Shown here in pieces: positions 44,653-56,534 of a stretch of 64,000 bases of DNA. The DNA is from Primulina eburnea (taxonomy: Eukaryota; Streptophyta; Magnoliopsida; Lamiales; Gesneriaceae). The notes beneath the pieces were generated by a model, which searched no databases, had not been told where the DNA came from, and saw only the letters and a program-made list of their open reading frames with translations. The stretch lies in the NCBI RefSeq assembly GCF_022965805.1, contig NW_027331289.1, forward strand, positions 288,174 through 352,173, in the 5' to 3' direction. The position numbers and the translations under genes were made by a program. Positions within the stretch are counted from its first letter, which is position 1, and every line of letters begins with the position of its first letter.

Positions 44653-46453
44653 TGTAAGGCTCGAGAATTATCGGTTGTTATTAATGTTAGACTTGAAGCC
44701 ATGAGAATGCATGATATTTAGATTGGAATTGTGAAGCATGGCCGAAGCCACACTGCACCTGCGGTGCTAAGACTACCGCACCCGCGGTGTATGTGACAGA
44801 AAGGTGATGGATTTGTGCGAAGCAACACCGCACCCGCGGTGCGAGCAAGAACGCACCTGCGGTGGTGAGACCGCACCCGTGGTCGTGCAAGAGCCGCACT
44901 CGCGGTGACCGAAATTCAGAAAATGCATGAACTCGCCGTGAGCACAGCGCACCCGCGCTGCTAGTGTACCGCACCCGTGGTAGTGCGTGTCATTTGAAAA
45001 ATAATAACACTTGTTCTTGAGCATGCAATATAGATGTGTTGTCTTTCATTCAGCTATTTCAGAAACACCTCAGAAACGAGAGCATGCAAGGGAGAGTTTC
45101 CATTCCTCTTGATTTTAAACTTGTGATTTTGAAGAATTTAGCCATCCGATTTCAGATACGACTTCGGTTTTGAATTCCTCTCATCATTTGCTATTCAAGG
45201 ATGTAAGTTTCAGTTATTTCCAGCATGTTTCGGTAGTTATGTGTTGGAAGAATTCAGATTTGAGCTTTAGATTATGTTCTTGATATGTTGAACTTGATAT
45301 ATTCGCTACCGGATCGAATTACGAATGTCGTATGCTATTATTTCGAATTCCAGCATGTATATTGAGTTGAGATGGGATAATTTCAGTATGATATTGTGTC
45401 TTGATAAGGTTATGAATTGTTGATATTGAGCTTAGTGTTATTGAGTTACCGGTATCGAAGAAGTACGCCGTTACACCGTCGAATTGTATCAAAACCGAAT
45501 ATTGAATTGTATATGTGCTGAGTTGAATTGGGAATTGATATGGTATGTCTACATTGTCTTTCAGAGTTGTTATTGTCAGACTCGACATTCCGACTTCAAG
45601 ATCTCGACAGACATTGTGCGACGAAAGGTATAATTCATGTGGTCACGGGATTGCACAACACGATTCAGATTTGATACGAGTTTCCCTAAATCACATACTA
45701 GATTGTTATTACATTTCATTATGTAATGCCTTGTTTATTGATTTATATTCGAGTCCTGAGATAGGAGATATTGGCAGACTGGCCAAAACTAGACGTTTCG
45801 GTGTATCGACGCATAGGAGTAGATTTGCTCTGTGTGTAGACCCTCGATACAGAGTTGACCGAAGTCTAGGAATAAGACGTACCGTCGCCCCGAGTGGTTG
45901 GGTAGGTGACAGACCGTCTTATTCACACCGGGATCCCTAGATTAGAAAAGAGTCGAGTCAAGATTTAAATGTTGAATACAGATTTGTATTCTTCTACATG
46001 TTTAAATTTGCATTCATGTTATTTGATATATGCTATGCTCTTGTACATGATTATTACATTGCATGCATCCATGTTTTATACTGGGATATGTTCTCACCGG
46101 AGTTATCCGGCTGTTGTCGTGTCTGTATGTGTGCATGGCAACAGGTGGGGCAGGATCTGGGTCTCGAGCTAGATGAGAGATTGATGATAGCGTGGAGATC
46201 TCGGGCATGGAAGATTTCTAGTGGTTTCTGTTTAGACTTGTATCACCTATGTTGGTAGTTGGTATGTAAATACTGGTGTATGGTTGTACTAGACAGACAT
46301 GTATGTAGATTATGATGTTATTTCTTATAAAGACAATGATATGTTTTAGTTATACATTTGAATTAATATTAAAAGCAATTTTTTGACCCACATTTTCGAG
46401 CAAAGATCCAATTAAATCCCAAAAAGAATTGAGTTAGAGCCCGGGTCCCCACA
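44653..46453 (+). repeat. GypsyB 3' LTR (1801 bp)
   Basis: Same ends and length as 16001-17801, with about 20 differences by eye. In the U3 palindrome array (44756-44985) several motif copies carry C-to-T changes at CpG or CCG positions that the 5' LTR lacks. Followed by the target duplication GAACA (46454-46458). Confidence 0.95.
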
Positions 46454-46458
46454 GAACA

Positions 46459-47950
46459 CCTATTTATAAACTTGAATTCAATCTTACGCAACCCAAATAG
46501 TCTTAGATAACATAATCCCTACACACACATCCACTCAATCTTAAGTTCCTTAATGACTTTAAAAAAAAATCCTCAGAACATGGTGTCTAACCCACTTCTT
46601 GCTTGTTTCTATCAAATAACCTAACCATCCGTTATACCCAACTTTCTAGGAAAATTTAACCCTGTCACATGTATAATATTTAACTCTTAAAATTATGATA
46701 AAAATTATGCCACATCAAACCTTAAGTCTCCAAAAATAAGTTAACTTACTCTTGAATCTTATAACTTAATTAATTGCTCAACTTTATCTTAAATTATTCT
46801 CACTCTAGATTCTTAATTTGTCACAGCATTATTCCATTAACACTTAGATTTTCAAGCCTCAAATTGATTTATCCTAACATGCCATTGTTTACAATTCCTT
46901 ATAACATCATAACCCAGATATCTCAAGGTTCTAAATATCCCTTCAAATCTAAATCATCGAAAATTCTGGTCATTTAAATCATTCGATTCTCACTTACTGC
47001 CAAACTAGTCCCAACATTTCTTAAAAATTACAAAAAAAAAATCTTAATTTCCTCAAACATTATCCAATTTTTTCTCAATCTCGAAAATTCCACAATTATT
47101 CATAAGTCCTCGGCGTTCACCAATTCATTTTATATGTTTCCCGTATCATAAGGTTCAATAGCCTTAAGTTTATTAAGCCCAAAATTAATTGCCATTACCT
47201 GTCTTACATTTCTATAAATACTTAAAATCCCAATTATTCCTCAAAAATTCGTATTTAATCTTCAAAAATTTCGGACTTTGCAATTTGGCCCTTAAAGTTC
47301 TCAAAATTTACATTTTAGCCCTACAACTCTTCGAAATTTGCATTTTGTTCCCCATAAAATTTTCGATTTAAGCTCATTAACCTTCAAATTATCGAACTAA
47401 AAATTTAATCTCAAAATTTGGTAAATTCGAAAATAGTCCCTTAGAATTTTGTTTTGTACTTAGGTCCTCAAATATTAATTATTACAATTAGGTCCTTAAA
47501 ATTCTCAATTCATGAAATTCAATCCTTAAATCTAACTAGGTAGAGCATGCATTCTAAATAAATTCTACGTCTTTATACTTCCAAAGATCGTCGTATCTTC
47601 GAATCATTAATCTTCAATGGAATCCTCAAAAATTAACTAAACTAGCAACTCCGAACCATCAGTATTTTCATAGAAATCTATAAGTCTCAAAAGTATTCAT
47701 AATTGTCAAGTTTAACTTATGACCCACAAGTAGAACATCAGTGCTTACTAACAAAGAATCAACACAGACAAACCAATGCCAATCTTTCCTAATGCCCAAT
47801 TGAAAAATTCTTGTCCATGTCCATTCTCACCACGAAGCCAGCATGCAAGAAAATTAAATAATTTCTCATTTCAGGCCGTATCATGCATAAAAAAAATTTT
47901 AAAGCATCTAATCTCAAACATAACGACAAATAGACCTTTACTGTGAAACG
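46459..47950. other. AT-rich relic right of GypsyB
   Basis: About 1.5 kb with no credible gene. It has runs of variant TTTGGCCCTTAAAGTTCTCAAAATT-like phrases repeated around 47270-47530 that look like degraded short tandem repeats. It continues the relic interrupted at 16000. It ends where the Copia2 LTR begins at 47951. I cannot name the parent element with confidence; GypsyC internal sequence is the simplest guess. Confidence 0.5.
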
Positions 47951-50217
47951 TGTTAGAGTAGATGCCCTGCAAGCCAACGGTTGGCTAGGAAATTTATTGA
48001 CTCAAGTGTAATAAACAGTCTTTATTTTAATATAATTTAACTTTTAATGGTTTCGTTATACTTTATCTGTATACCCATGCAATCAGCATAGATAAAGTCC
48101 TTGATTATGTTTTAATACAAATGAATCGTAATTCGATGTTGAAACTCATTTGTAAACACTACATACTCTAAATTCGTTCCTAGTCGATTCAGCCGCCTAA
48201 AACAGGGATAAAGGCCGCTTGAGCTCGAGACTAGCATCTGTGATGTTGTGTACTGCGTTTCTTGGTAAGGGCATAGAGATGTCCAAACATGCAGATGGGT
48301 AGTCATATGATAATTATACCGAACAACCCTCCCTCGGACTTTCCAAGTGGTTATCATTCATCGAGAGGATAAGTCCGTGGTTATGATTGTACATCATTAG
48401 TCCTTACGACCCGGGACAACACTGAGGCTCTATATGTTAGGGCTGTGCTTTGACTCGATTACCGACTCCAGGAGAGTCATCAGGTGGCGAGGTTGGGTAC
48501 AGTTGCGACACATATAGGAGCCAGTGCATTGTAGTCGGGGATTCACCGCTCACCTACGGGTGTGGATATCCTATGTGATCTGATGTAATAATAGTGCATG
48601 GAATCTCTGGCCAGAGTATGATATGTACATTGGAGAAGGAGTTCTCCAATAGTACACGCGATGCCACTATTATATGTAACACATAGTTATCGAATTAATA
48701 TGCAACCCTCGATGAACCAATGGTTGCGGATTCGATCGGGATATTTGAGATGAAGGGACCGTACTGTACGTTAATCATAATCGACTGGTTCTTGCAGGCA
48801 CTATCAGTGATACCTAGGGGATCATGGGGCGATGCTACTAGACGCTCTTACCATGATCCGATGGGTGCAATCAGAAATGAGTTCTGACATTCTTAATCAA
48901 GGTGATGATGAAAAGAATGGGGCTAAATAGGGTAAGCTCGAATAAAGGATTATGTCCTGAATCACAAAGAGTTGTGAACCCACGGCTAGCTGTATCCCTG
49001 AACCATTGAGGGTCACACAAGCACTGGATCGTTTGTTCCCGTTTGAGAGAATAAAACTCAAGGTGTTGAATTTATATTATTATAGTAAATTCAAGTAGTT
49101 GAATTTATGATAATTAAATTTTGAGAGAATAAATTCAAGGAGTTGAATTTATAAAATTTTGAGAATATAATTCATTAAACTCAAAAGTTGAGTTTATTAA
49201 ATATTAAATTTTGGAGGTGATAAAATTCAAGGAGTTGAATTTATAATAGATTTAATTTATTAAGCTCAAAAGTTGAGTTTATTAAATATTAAATTAAAAT
49301 TGGAGGGAAGTATGTTTAAGGCTTGTAGGAGTACAAGTCTAATATACTAAATAATTAAAGTTCTTAATGGACTTTGATTAATTAATTAATCTAGTTGGAC
49401 TAGTCCAATTAATTAATCAAGTCTATTAATGTTAATTATGATTATTATGTTATGACTTAATTATAAAAGGGAATAATCAAGCCATAACCCTAGCCACCAC
49501 AAGACACCAATTTTTGAGAGTTGAGAATAGGAATTCAAAAGACTTTCGGCTATGAGATAGCATGAAATTTTAGAATCTTTTATTGACTTAATTAATTAGA
49601 TTAATTAAGATAAGAAATGATTAGAAAATAATAATGATGATTTTTATTTTTAATTTGGAGATAATCATCCGAAAGTTTTTTTTCCTTCCAACAAACATAA
49701 TCCTCCAAATATATTTAGTTTACTTAATTAATTAGATTAATTAAGTAAAGGATAATAAAATATTTATTTTTAGATTTCTTTATTCTCAATTTTTTGCATA
49801 AGATTCATTGGAGAGTTTCAAGTTTTTGCAAGACTCCTTTTTCGGCTCTCCCAAATTTGAAAAAAAAAATTAATTTTGTGCTCTCAAAAGTTTTGAACAA
49901 AAAGTGTGTTCTATCTCTTCGCAAAAATCTTCTATACTTTCTAGTGGAGTTAGAAGAGGAACAAGCAATCCGGTCGTAGACCTGATTCGAAGCAGATCGA
50001 AGAACGTTCGTAGGGATTTACAACAACAGCTACGTCCGCTAATACCGGAGTAGTTGGTGCCAAGTGAAATTATTCACCAAAGGTATTTTCTAAACGTCCT
50101 ATGAATGTTATGAAAATCATACGAGCGTCCAAATCAAATATATTTTGATTGTCAAAATAAAATAAAAATTTTAAAACTTCCGCTGCGTTTGGGCGTGTAG
50201 AAAACCGGGATCCAACA
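47951..50217 (+). repeat. Copia2 5' LTR (2267 bp)
   Basis: Begins TGTTAGAGTAGATGCC and ends GGGATCCAACA, followed immediately by GTGGTATCAGAGCC, a tRNA-Met primer-binding site. It shares scattered blocks with Copia1 LTRs (for example CCTAGTCGATTCAGCCGCC near 48179 and the GGACCGTACTGTACG stretch near 48757) but is otherwise diverged. It is therefore a sister family. It has its own hairpin ladder at 49086-49440, and a splice-donor-like element at 50053-50088. No second LTR is in the window. Confidence 0.9.
49086..49440 (+). repeat. Hairpin ladder in Copia2 LTR
   Basis: Consecutive inverted repeats with 3-4 base loops: 49086-49107 (TAAATTCAA/TTGAATTTA, loop GTAG), 49129-49152 (ATAAATTCAA/TTGAATTTAT, loop GGAG), 49177-49195 (AAACTCAA/TTGAGTTT), then two more of these two types to about 49283. 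CTTGTA/TACAAG lies near 49330, and a palindrome TTGGACTAGTCCAA lies near 49400. The layout parallels the ladder in Copia1 although the stems differ. Confidence 0.8.
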
Positions 50218-50762
50218 GTGGTATCAGAGCCAGGTTTTCTAAATCGTATGGTTTTGATATATTGAATAATTTATTTCTAACCACACAAGAAAATTTTTCA
50301 GAAAATTTAGCATCACGAAAATTTATTTTTCCAGATTTTCGAAAAAAAAAAATAAAAAATTAATCTGCCCGGAACTGTTCCGGTCAGTCCGTGCGCGCAG
50401 GGCCGCGCACGGCAGCGCGCAGCGTGCGCGCAGGCGTGGGACGCCTGCGCGCACAGCGCTAGCGCAGGCGCCGGACGCCTGCGCGCACAGCCCTAGCGCA
50501 GGCGCCGGACGCCTGTGCGCACCGCGCTAGCGCAGGCGTCCGACGCCTGCGCGACGCCTGCGCGCGGCGTCGGAGCGCCTGTGCGCTCCGCGCTAGCGCA
50601 GGCGTGCGACGCCTGCGCGTGGTGTCGGCGCGCCTGTGTGCGTTCTGCGCGCACAGGGCCGCTGCCGCTGCCCGAAACGTTCGGGCAGCGGGCGGGCAGT
50701 GGGCGGGCGGCTGCCCGGGAGCGTCTCGGGAAGCGCGCTGAATAATGGGCTTGAATTGTTTG
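50218..50762 (+). other. Copia2 primer-binding site and GC-rich leader
   Basis: The primer-binding site is at about 50219-50231. From about 50380 to 50740 lies an unusually GC-rich block of imperfect tandem repeats built on GCGCAGGCG...CGCCTGCGC inverted repeats, with GCGCTAGCGC joints. It occupies the same place relative to the primer-binding site as the GGGCAGC block of Copia1. ORFs in this block are artefacts of its composition. The leader is cut at 50763 by GypsyA-2; the rest of Copia2 is outside the window. Confidence 0.8.
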
Positions 50763-52007
50763 TGTAGTGACCCGTTCCAGAATCACCTACTAATCAGAAC
50801 TTAAGCATGCAAAATTAACATTTAAAACTGAATCAGGTAAACAGCGGAAAAACAGTAATACAACCCAATCGAATCTGTAAGTACAAAATACTTAAACAAC
50901 CAGATCGAACTAAATACCAAGAACAAATACCAACAACTACAGGTCAACCTCTGCCAGCTCCCTGTCCACTCCCTCCTGGACCGTCCAACCTGAGACCTGC
51001 CCCATCGAATAGGGTGTCCAAAACAGAGATAAACCGAGGACGTGAGCATAAAACGCTCAGCACCGAAAGCATGAGTATACAAGACTATGACATGCATGTA
51101 TGCAAAATGTACTGGATACCAGGATCTGGGTATATCGAAATACTGCTCAGGTAAATGACGTCAAGGTATGTAGCACTCTGCGCCGTCGCACCAGGAGGTG
51201 GCTCCCATACCAAAATAAACCTGTGGATATACCGGTGACCTAACCACCGTCGGCCAACGGGGTCCAACCATCCACAACAAACGAGGGCTGAGCACCCTCT
51301 CAACAGGCTATCTCAAAAATAGTCAGGCTCAACATGATTATGCAAATGCCGCATAATAAACCATGCATCATATGACAGATAATAATGCAACATATAAACA
51401 TGCAACACATAGTAAAGCATACTCAATCCTGCTATCTCGGATAGTACTTTCGTACCTCAAACCAGTAGATCCTAGCAATCAGTCCTAGTAATCAAGTCTG
51501 CGTCCGTAGTCAGCCCACTGATGCCGCTAGCTCCCAACTAGAGCACAGCTCCGCTACAAAACCAGTAGCTCCTCGCTAGTGCCTAAACCTCGGGAAAAGA
51601 CTAGAAACCCATCAGAAACGACTAAAACGCTCTGGAACACTCGGAATTGGCGAGTAACAAATGAAGCCTCGCGCCTCTATTTATAGACAACGATCGGACG
51701 ATCCGATCCACTTCGGACGATCCGATCCACTGTACACTTCGGACCTTCCGAACCCTTATCGGACGATCCGAACCCTGCATGTCTTCCACGTGTCCAGACA
51801 CCTGTCTTCGGACGATCCGAACCCTGATCGGACGATCCGAACTCTGCATGTCTTCCGCGTGTCCAGCCACCTGTCTTCGGACGATTCGAACCCTCTTCGG
51901 ACGATCCGAACCCGCTTCGGACGATCCGAACTCTGTTCGGTCCTTCCGATCCCACCGAAATATAATTAATCCAATAATTAACTCAAATTAGGCATCGGGA
52001 TACTACA
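50763..52007 (-). repeat. GypsyA-2 3' LTR (1245 bp)
   Basis: Same ends as the GypsyA-1 LTRs but shorter, partly because its U3 repeat array (51694-51951) has fewer complete 69 bp units. TATA box CTATAAATAG (minus) at 51677-51686. A polypurine tract and GACGAAAT sequence flank it at 52008-52045. Confidence 0.93.
51694..51951 (-). repeat. U3 palindrome array of GypsyA-2
   Basis: Seven exact TCGGACGATCCGA palindromes are present, plus degenerate ones such as TCGGACCTTCCGA and TCGGTCCTTCCGA. One intact CCACGTGTCC G-box lies near 51785 and a mutated one (CCGCGTGTCC) near 51856. Compared with GypsyA-1 the number and order of units differ, so the array evolves by gain and loss of units while the palindrome core is kept. 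Confidence 0.88.
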
Positions 52008-52151
52008 TTCCCCCCACCCCCCCAAAAAAGGATTTCGTCCGCGAAATCGAGTCTGAAGAATGACAATTCTGAACAATAATACATTCAACTTAAGAATGAA
52101 TTACAACTGAAAGTACAACTGAAATTACAATCATTACTGAAAATACTACAA

Positions 52152-54372
52152 CTAGAACAACTCTGGATGCTCTGACCGCATGCGACTCTCTAGTTCCCAA
52201 GTAGCTTCTTCAGTACCTCGGCGCTGCCACTGCACTAAGACAAGAGGAATAGTCTTATTCCGCAGTACCTTATCCTTCCGGTCTAAGATCGAAACCGGTC
52301 TTTCCACAAAAGACAAATCCAGATTCAGCTGAACTTCTGTCGGATGCAAAACATGAGACTCATCCGCTACGTATCGTCTCAACAAGGACACATGAAACAC
52401 ATTGTGAACACTAGACAGATACGGTGGCAAAGCTAATCTGTAGGCCAAATCTCCCACACATTCTAAGATCTCAAAAGGACCAATGAATCTCGGAGATAGC
52501 TTACCCTTGAGTCCAAATCTCAGAATCCTCCGAAAAGGTGATACCTTGAGAAACACTTTCTCGCCTGCATCAAAATGAAGAGGTCTGCGCTTGGAGTTCG
52601 CATAACTCGCTTGTCGATCCTGAGCAGTCTTAATCCGCTGTTTGATCACAAGAACTTTGTCCATGGCTGCTGAATCAATTCTGGACCCTCGACCTGTCGT
52701 TCTCCGACTTCTTCCCAGAACAGAGGAGTACGACAACGTCGACCATACAATGCTTCAAACGGAGACATACCAATACTCCTATGAAAACTGTTGTTGTATG
52801 CAAACTCTATCAGCGACAGATGATCCTGCCAAGCTGGCCCGAAATCCATCACACAAGATCTCAACATATCCTCAAGAGTACGAATAGTCCTCTCTGACTG
52901 ACCGTCAGTCTCTGGGTGATATGCAGTTCTCAAACTCAAGGTAGTGCCCAAAGCTTGCTGAAAGCTGCCCCAAAATCTAGATGTAAATCGAGGATCTCTG
53001 TCACTAACGATACTCACGGGCACACCATGAAACCGTACAATCTCCTGAATGTACAACCGCGCCATCCGATCGAAAGTGAAATCTCTGTTATACGGAAGAA
53101 AATGGGCAGACTTAGTAAGCCGATCCACTACCACCCAGATAGCATCTCTATTCCCCACAGACATAGGCAAGTGAGTCACGAAGTCCATCGTGATATGCTC
53201 CCACTTCCACTCCGGAATAGGAAGATTCTGCAACAAACCTCCAGGTCGTCGATACTCAGCCTTCACCTGCTGACAGACAAGGCACTTGGAGACATACTGA
53301 TAAACATTACGTTTCATACCTTTCCACCAAAATCGAGTCCTCAAATCCTTATACATCTTGTTGCTCCCTGGATGAACACTCAACTTGCTACGATGAGCCT
53401 GGGACAAAATCTCTTCCCTCAAAGTGTCATCTTCCGGTATAACAACACGACCAGATAAGCACAAAAGACCCTCGGACTGATAGTGGAAACCAGAAGTATT
53501 ATCTCCATCAGCCAACCGAGCTAATTTCTGAATCTTAGAATCAGACATCTGAGCATCTCTAATCCGAGAATACAAAACTGGCTCGGACAAAATAGTAGCT
53601 ATACGGATACTCTCTGTTCCCTTCCGATGCTTACAATTGAATCCCATCGAACAGAAATCCTGAATAATCCCAGATACAGCACAAGTCTGAAGAGCAGATA
53701 ACCTCACCTTGCGACTAAGAGCATCGGCCGTGAGATTCGCAGATCCTGGATGATACTTGATCTCACAATCGTAATCTTTGAGTAGATCCATCCAACGATG
53801 CTGACGCATGTTCAACTCAGCCTGAGTGAACAGATACTTCAAACTCTTATGATCGGTGAAAATCTCAAATCGCTCACCATACAGATAATGGCGCCAGATT
53901 TTCAAAGCAAAAACGATCGCTGCTAATTCCAGATCATGAACAGGATAGTTTTCCTCATGAGACTTTAACTGTCTCGATGCATAAGCAATCACATGCTCAT
54001 TCTGCATCAGAACACACCCTAGTCCCTGTAAAGAGGCATCGGTGTAAACACTGAAACCACCAGATCCAGACGGTAAAGCCAAAACAGGCGCAGATGTCAA
54101 ACGTCTGCGAAGTTCCAAGAAACTCTCTTCGCACTCTGATGTCCATTCAAATGAAACATCTTTCCGAGTGAGCTGAGTGAGTGGCTTAGCAATCTGAGAG
54201 AAGTTGACAATGAAACGGCGATAATACCCAGCCAATCCCAGAAAACTGCGGATCTCGGCTACTGTCGTCGGACGCGACCAGTTCAATACCGCTTCCACCT
54301 TACTTGGGTCAACTGAAACTCCCTTGCTAGAAATGACATGACCAAGGAAAACAACCCTGTCAATCCAAAACT
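52152..54372 (-). pseudogene. GypsyA-2 pol, RT C-terminus to integrase/chromodomain-like end
   Basis: Homologous to GypsyA-1 pol from about 11595 to 9371. It covers the end of RT, RNase H ([18 protein letters not shown]), integrase ([25 protein letters not shown]) and the C-terminal tail. A one-base deletion at about 52665 shifts the frame (after LIQQ), separating the integrase core from the tail. It is interrupted at 54372 by Copia1-C, and the upstream coding resumes at 63887. Apart from these breaks it is highly similar to GypsyA-1. Confidence 0.92.
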
Positions 54373-56534
54373 TGTTAGAGTAGGTGCCCGTCGAGCCAAG
54401 TGTTGGCCGAGTGTTCACAATGAAACTCTATGTATAAGCAGTCTTTATTTTAATAATATTTGAAATTATTATTTTGGCAAATCTTATCTGTATACCCATG
54501 CTAGCTGCATAGATAAAGCCCTTGAATATACAAATAGTAGAAAGAATATGAGATGCTCATATGATGAGTATCATGAAACTCATATTTGTAATACTGTATA
54601 TTCTAAACGGTTCCTAGTCGATTCAGCCGCCACTAAGAAGGATATAGGCCGCTCGAGTTAGAGACTAGTATCTGCGATGTGAGTACCATGTTTCATTGGT
54701 AGGGGACATTGTGATGTCCGAACATGCAGATAGGTGCTCCTTGTAGAGTGCACTGAACAACCCTCCATAAAAGGACTTTCCAAGTGGTTCTCACTTATCG
54801 AGTGGAAAAGTCCTGGTTTATGGTTGTACAGAATTAGTCCTTATGACCCGGGACAACATTGAGACTCTATGTGCTAGAATTACACTTTGACTTGTTTACC
54901 GACTCTTATGGGGTCATCAGGTGGCAAGGTTGGGTGTTCTGTCGAAACACATAGGAGTCGATGCATTGTAGTCGGGGATTCACCGCTTACCTTCGGGTAT
55001 GGATATCCTATGTGTTATCATGTGTATGTAGGTTGAAATCTCTGGCCAGAGTATGGTTGTAATTATGAAAGGGGTTTCATAGATTACACCATTGATGCAA
55101 CTACGACATGACACATAGTATCGATTCATTGACAACTCTCGATAAACCAATAGTTGTCGAATCGGTCGGGATATATGAGTTGAAGGGACCGTACTGTACG
55201 CTAACCATAATTGAATGGTTCTTGCAGGCACTATCATGTGATACCTAGGGAATCACGTAAGCGATGCTGCTAGGCGTTTAACGTGATTGGTTGGGTACTA
55301 TCAGACTTGAGTTCTGACGTTCTTACTATCAAGGAGTTGATAAGTAAGAATGGAGCAATTGGGGTATGCTCGCATAAGGACATGTTTAGTCCGAATCACA
55401 TTGTGATGTGAACCCACGGCTAGTCGTATCAATGAACCATTGAGGGCCACACAAGTACTAGCTTTGTAAATCCCGATGAGAAGTAAAAATAGTTCAATGT
55501 GTTGAACGGCTTATAAAGGAGTTTATAAGCGTAAAGAAAATTAGAAGTATGACTTCTATAAAGGAGAAAATAGTTCAATGTGTTGAACGACTTATAAATG
55601 AGTTTATAAGTGTAAGGAAAAATAGAAGTATGACTTCTATGAGAGAAATGTAAATTTTGATTTATGGAAGTGTTCCTAAATTAAAATTTGGCCAAGAGAA
55701 TAATGTATTTGAAAATTGTGATTTTCATAAACATTATTATGGACTAAATTAAATTAATTCAAGTGTTGAATTAATTAAACACTAGTGAGCCTAGTAGAGC
55801 CTGAATAATTAAATTAATTCAAGTGTTGGATTAATTAAATAATAATTGAGTCTTGTAGAGCTCAATTAAAATAATTATTTAACTAGTGGGACTTGGGTAA
55901 ATTCAAGTAATGTTTAATTAGTCTCAAATATGTTTGAGATAATTAAATTTAGTCCAAAGTTTTTAATTTGATTAAAAACTATATTATATGCATGCATGGG
56001 AGGTGAAGGGTTGGAGATTACTTTTGAATAAAATAATGGCATGGCATGCTACTTTTTGCTTTTGCTTTTTGCAACACCAAGACTTGGAATTAAATCATTC
56101 TCCTCCCTCCTCCAAGCAAGATGGCCGAACTCTCCCTCATTTTTCCTCTCAAATTATTCTCTCCCATTTTTCTCTATTTTTGTGTTCTTCAAATTGTTGA
56201 AGTAAACACACTTCTCTTTGAAAAATCCTCAAATATTTCTAGTGCAATATTTGAGGGGATCTACCTAGTTGGTGGTGGGCCTAATTTGAAGGAAAGATTC
56301 AAGGATTTGGAGGAGGAGCTTGTAGATCTTCATGCCTTGAAGAGCTTTGTTGTTTGACAACAAAGTTGGAGCCACAATCAACTTTTAAAGTTGATAGGTA
56401 AAAATTCTATAACACCCTATGAATGTGTTTTTGTAAATATTGCACAAGAACCTAAGGTGGCCGAAAATTTTGTATAAAATTCGAAAATTTTTGCTTCCGT
56501 TGCGTTTCCGGCCACCATAACCGGTCGCCTTTCA
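54373..56534 (+). repeat. Copia1-C 5' LTR (2162 bp)
   Basis: Begins TGTTAGAGTAGGTGCCC and ends CGCCTTTCA (the 3' LTR ends CCGCTTTCA). It has two copies of the GTTCAA and TTATAA hairpin block (55491-55530 and about 55573-55611) where Copia1-D has one, and an AGTTTTTAAT/ATTAAAAACT hairpin at 55958-55980. The two-hairpin splice-donor-like element is at 56345-56400. Confidence 0.95.

Larger units (their letters stand above)
16001..46453 (+). mobile_element. GypsyB, full-length Del/Tekay-like element with two nested insertions
   Basis: A Ty3/Gypsy element bounded by two 1801 bp LTRs (TGTAAGG...CCCCACA) and the target duplication GAACA at 15996-16000 and 46454-46458. Its own sequence is 16001-18687, 28624-30627 and 42664-46453, about 8.5 kb. 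Copia1-D sits in gag and Athila-1 in pol. After removing each insertion and one copy of its duplication, the reading frame runs on across both sites, which confirms the nesting. The LTRs differ at about 20 positions by eye (about 1.1%). Frameshifts at about 18462 and 29816 break it independently of the insertions. Confidence 0.95.

Noticed and set aside
50493..50786. GC-rich ORFs rich in Ala, Arg and Cys on both strands
   Set aside because: They result from composition in a GC-rich inverted-repeat leader; frames on opposite strands are equally open.
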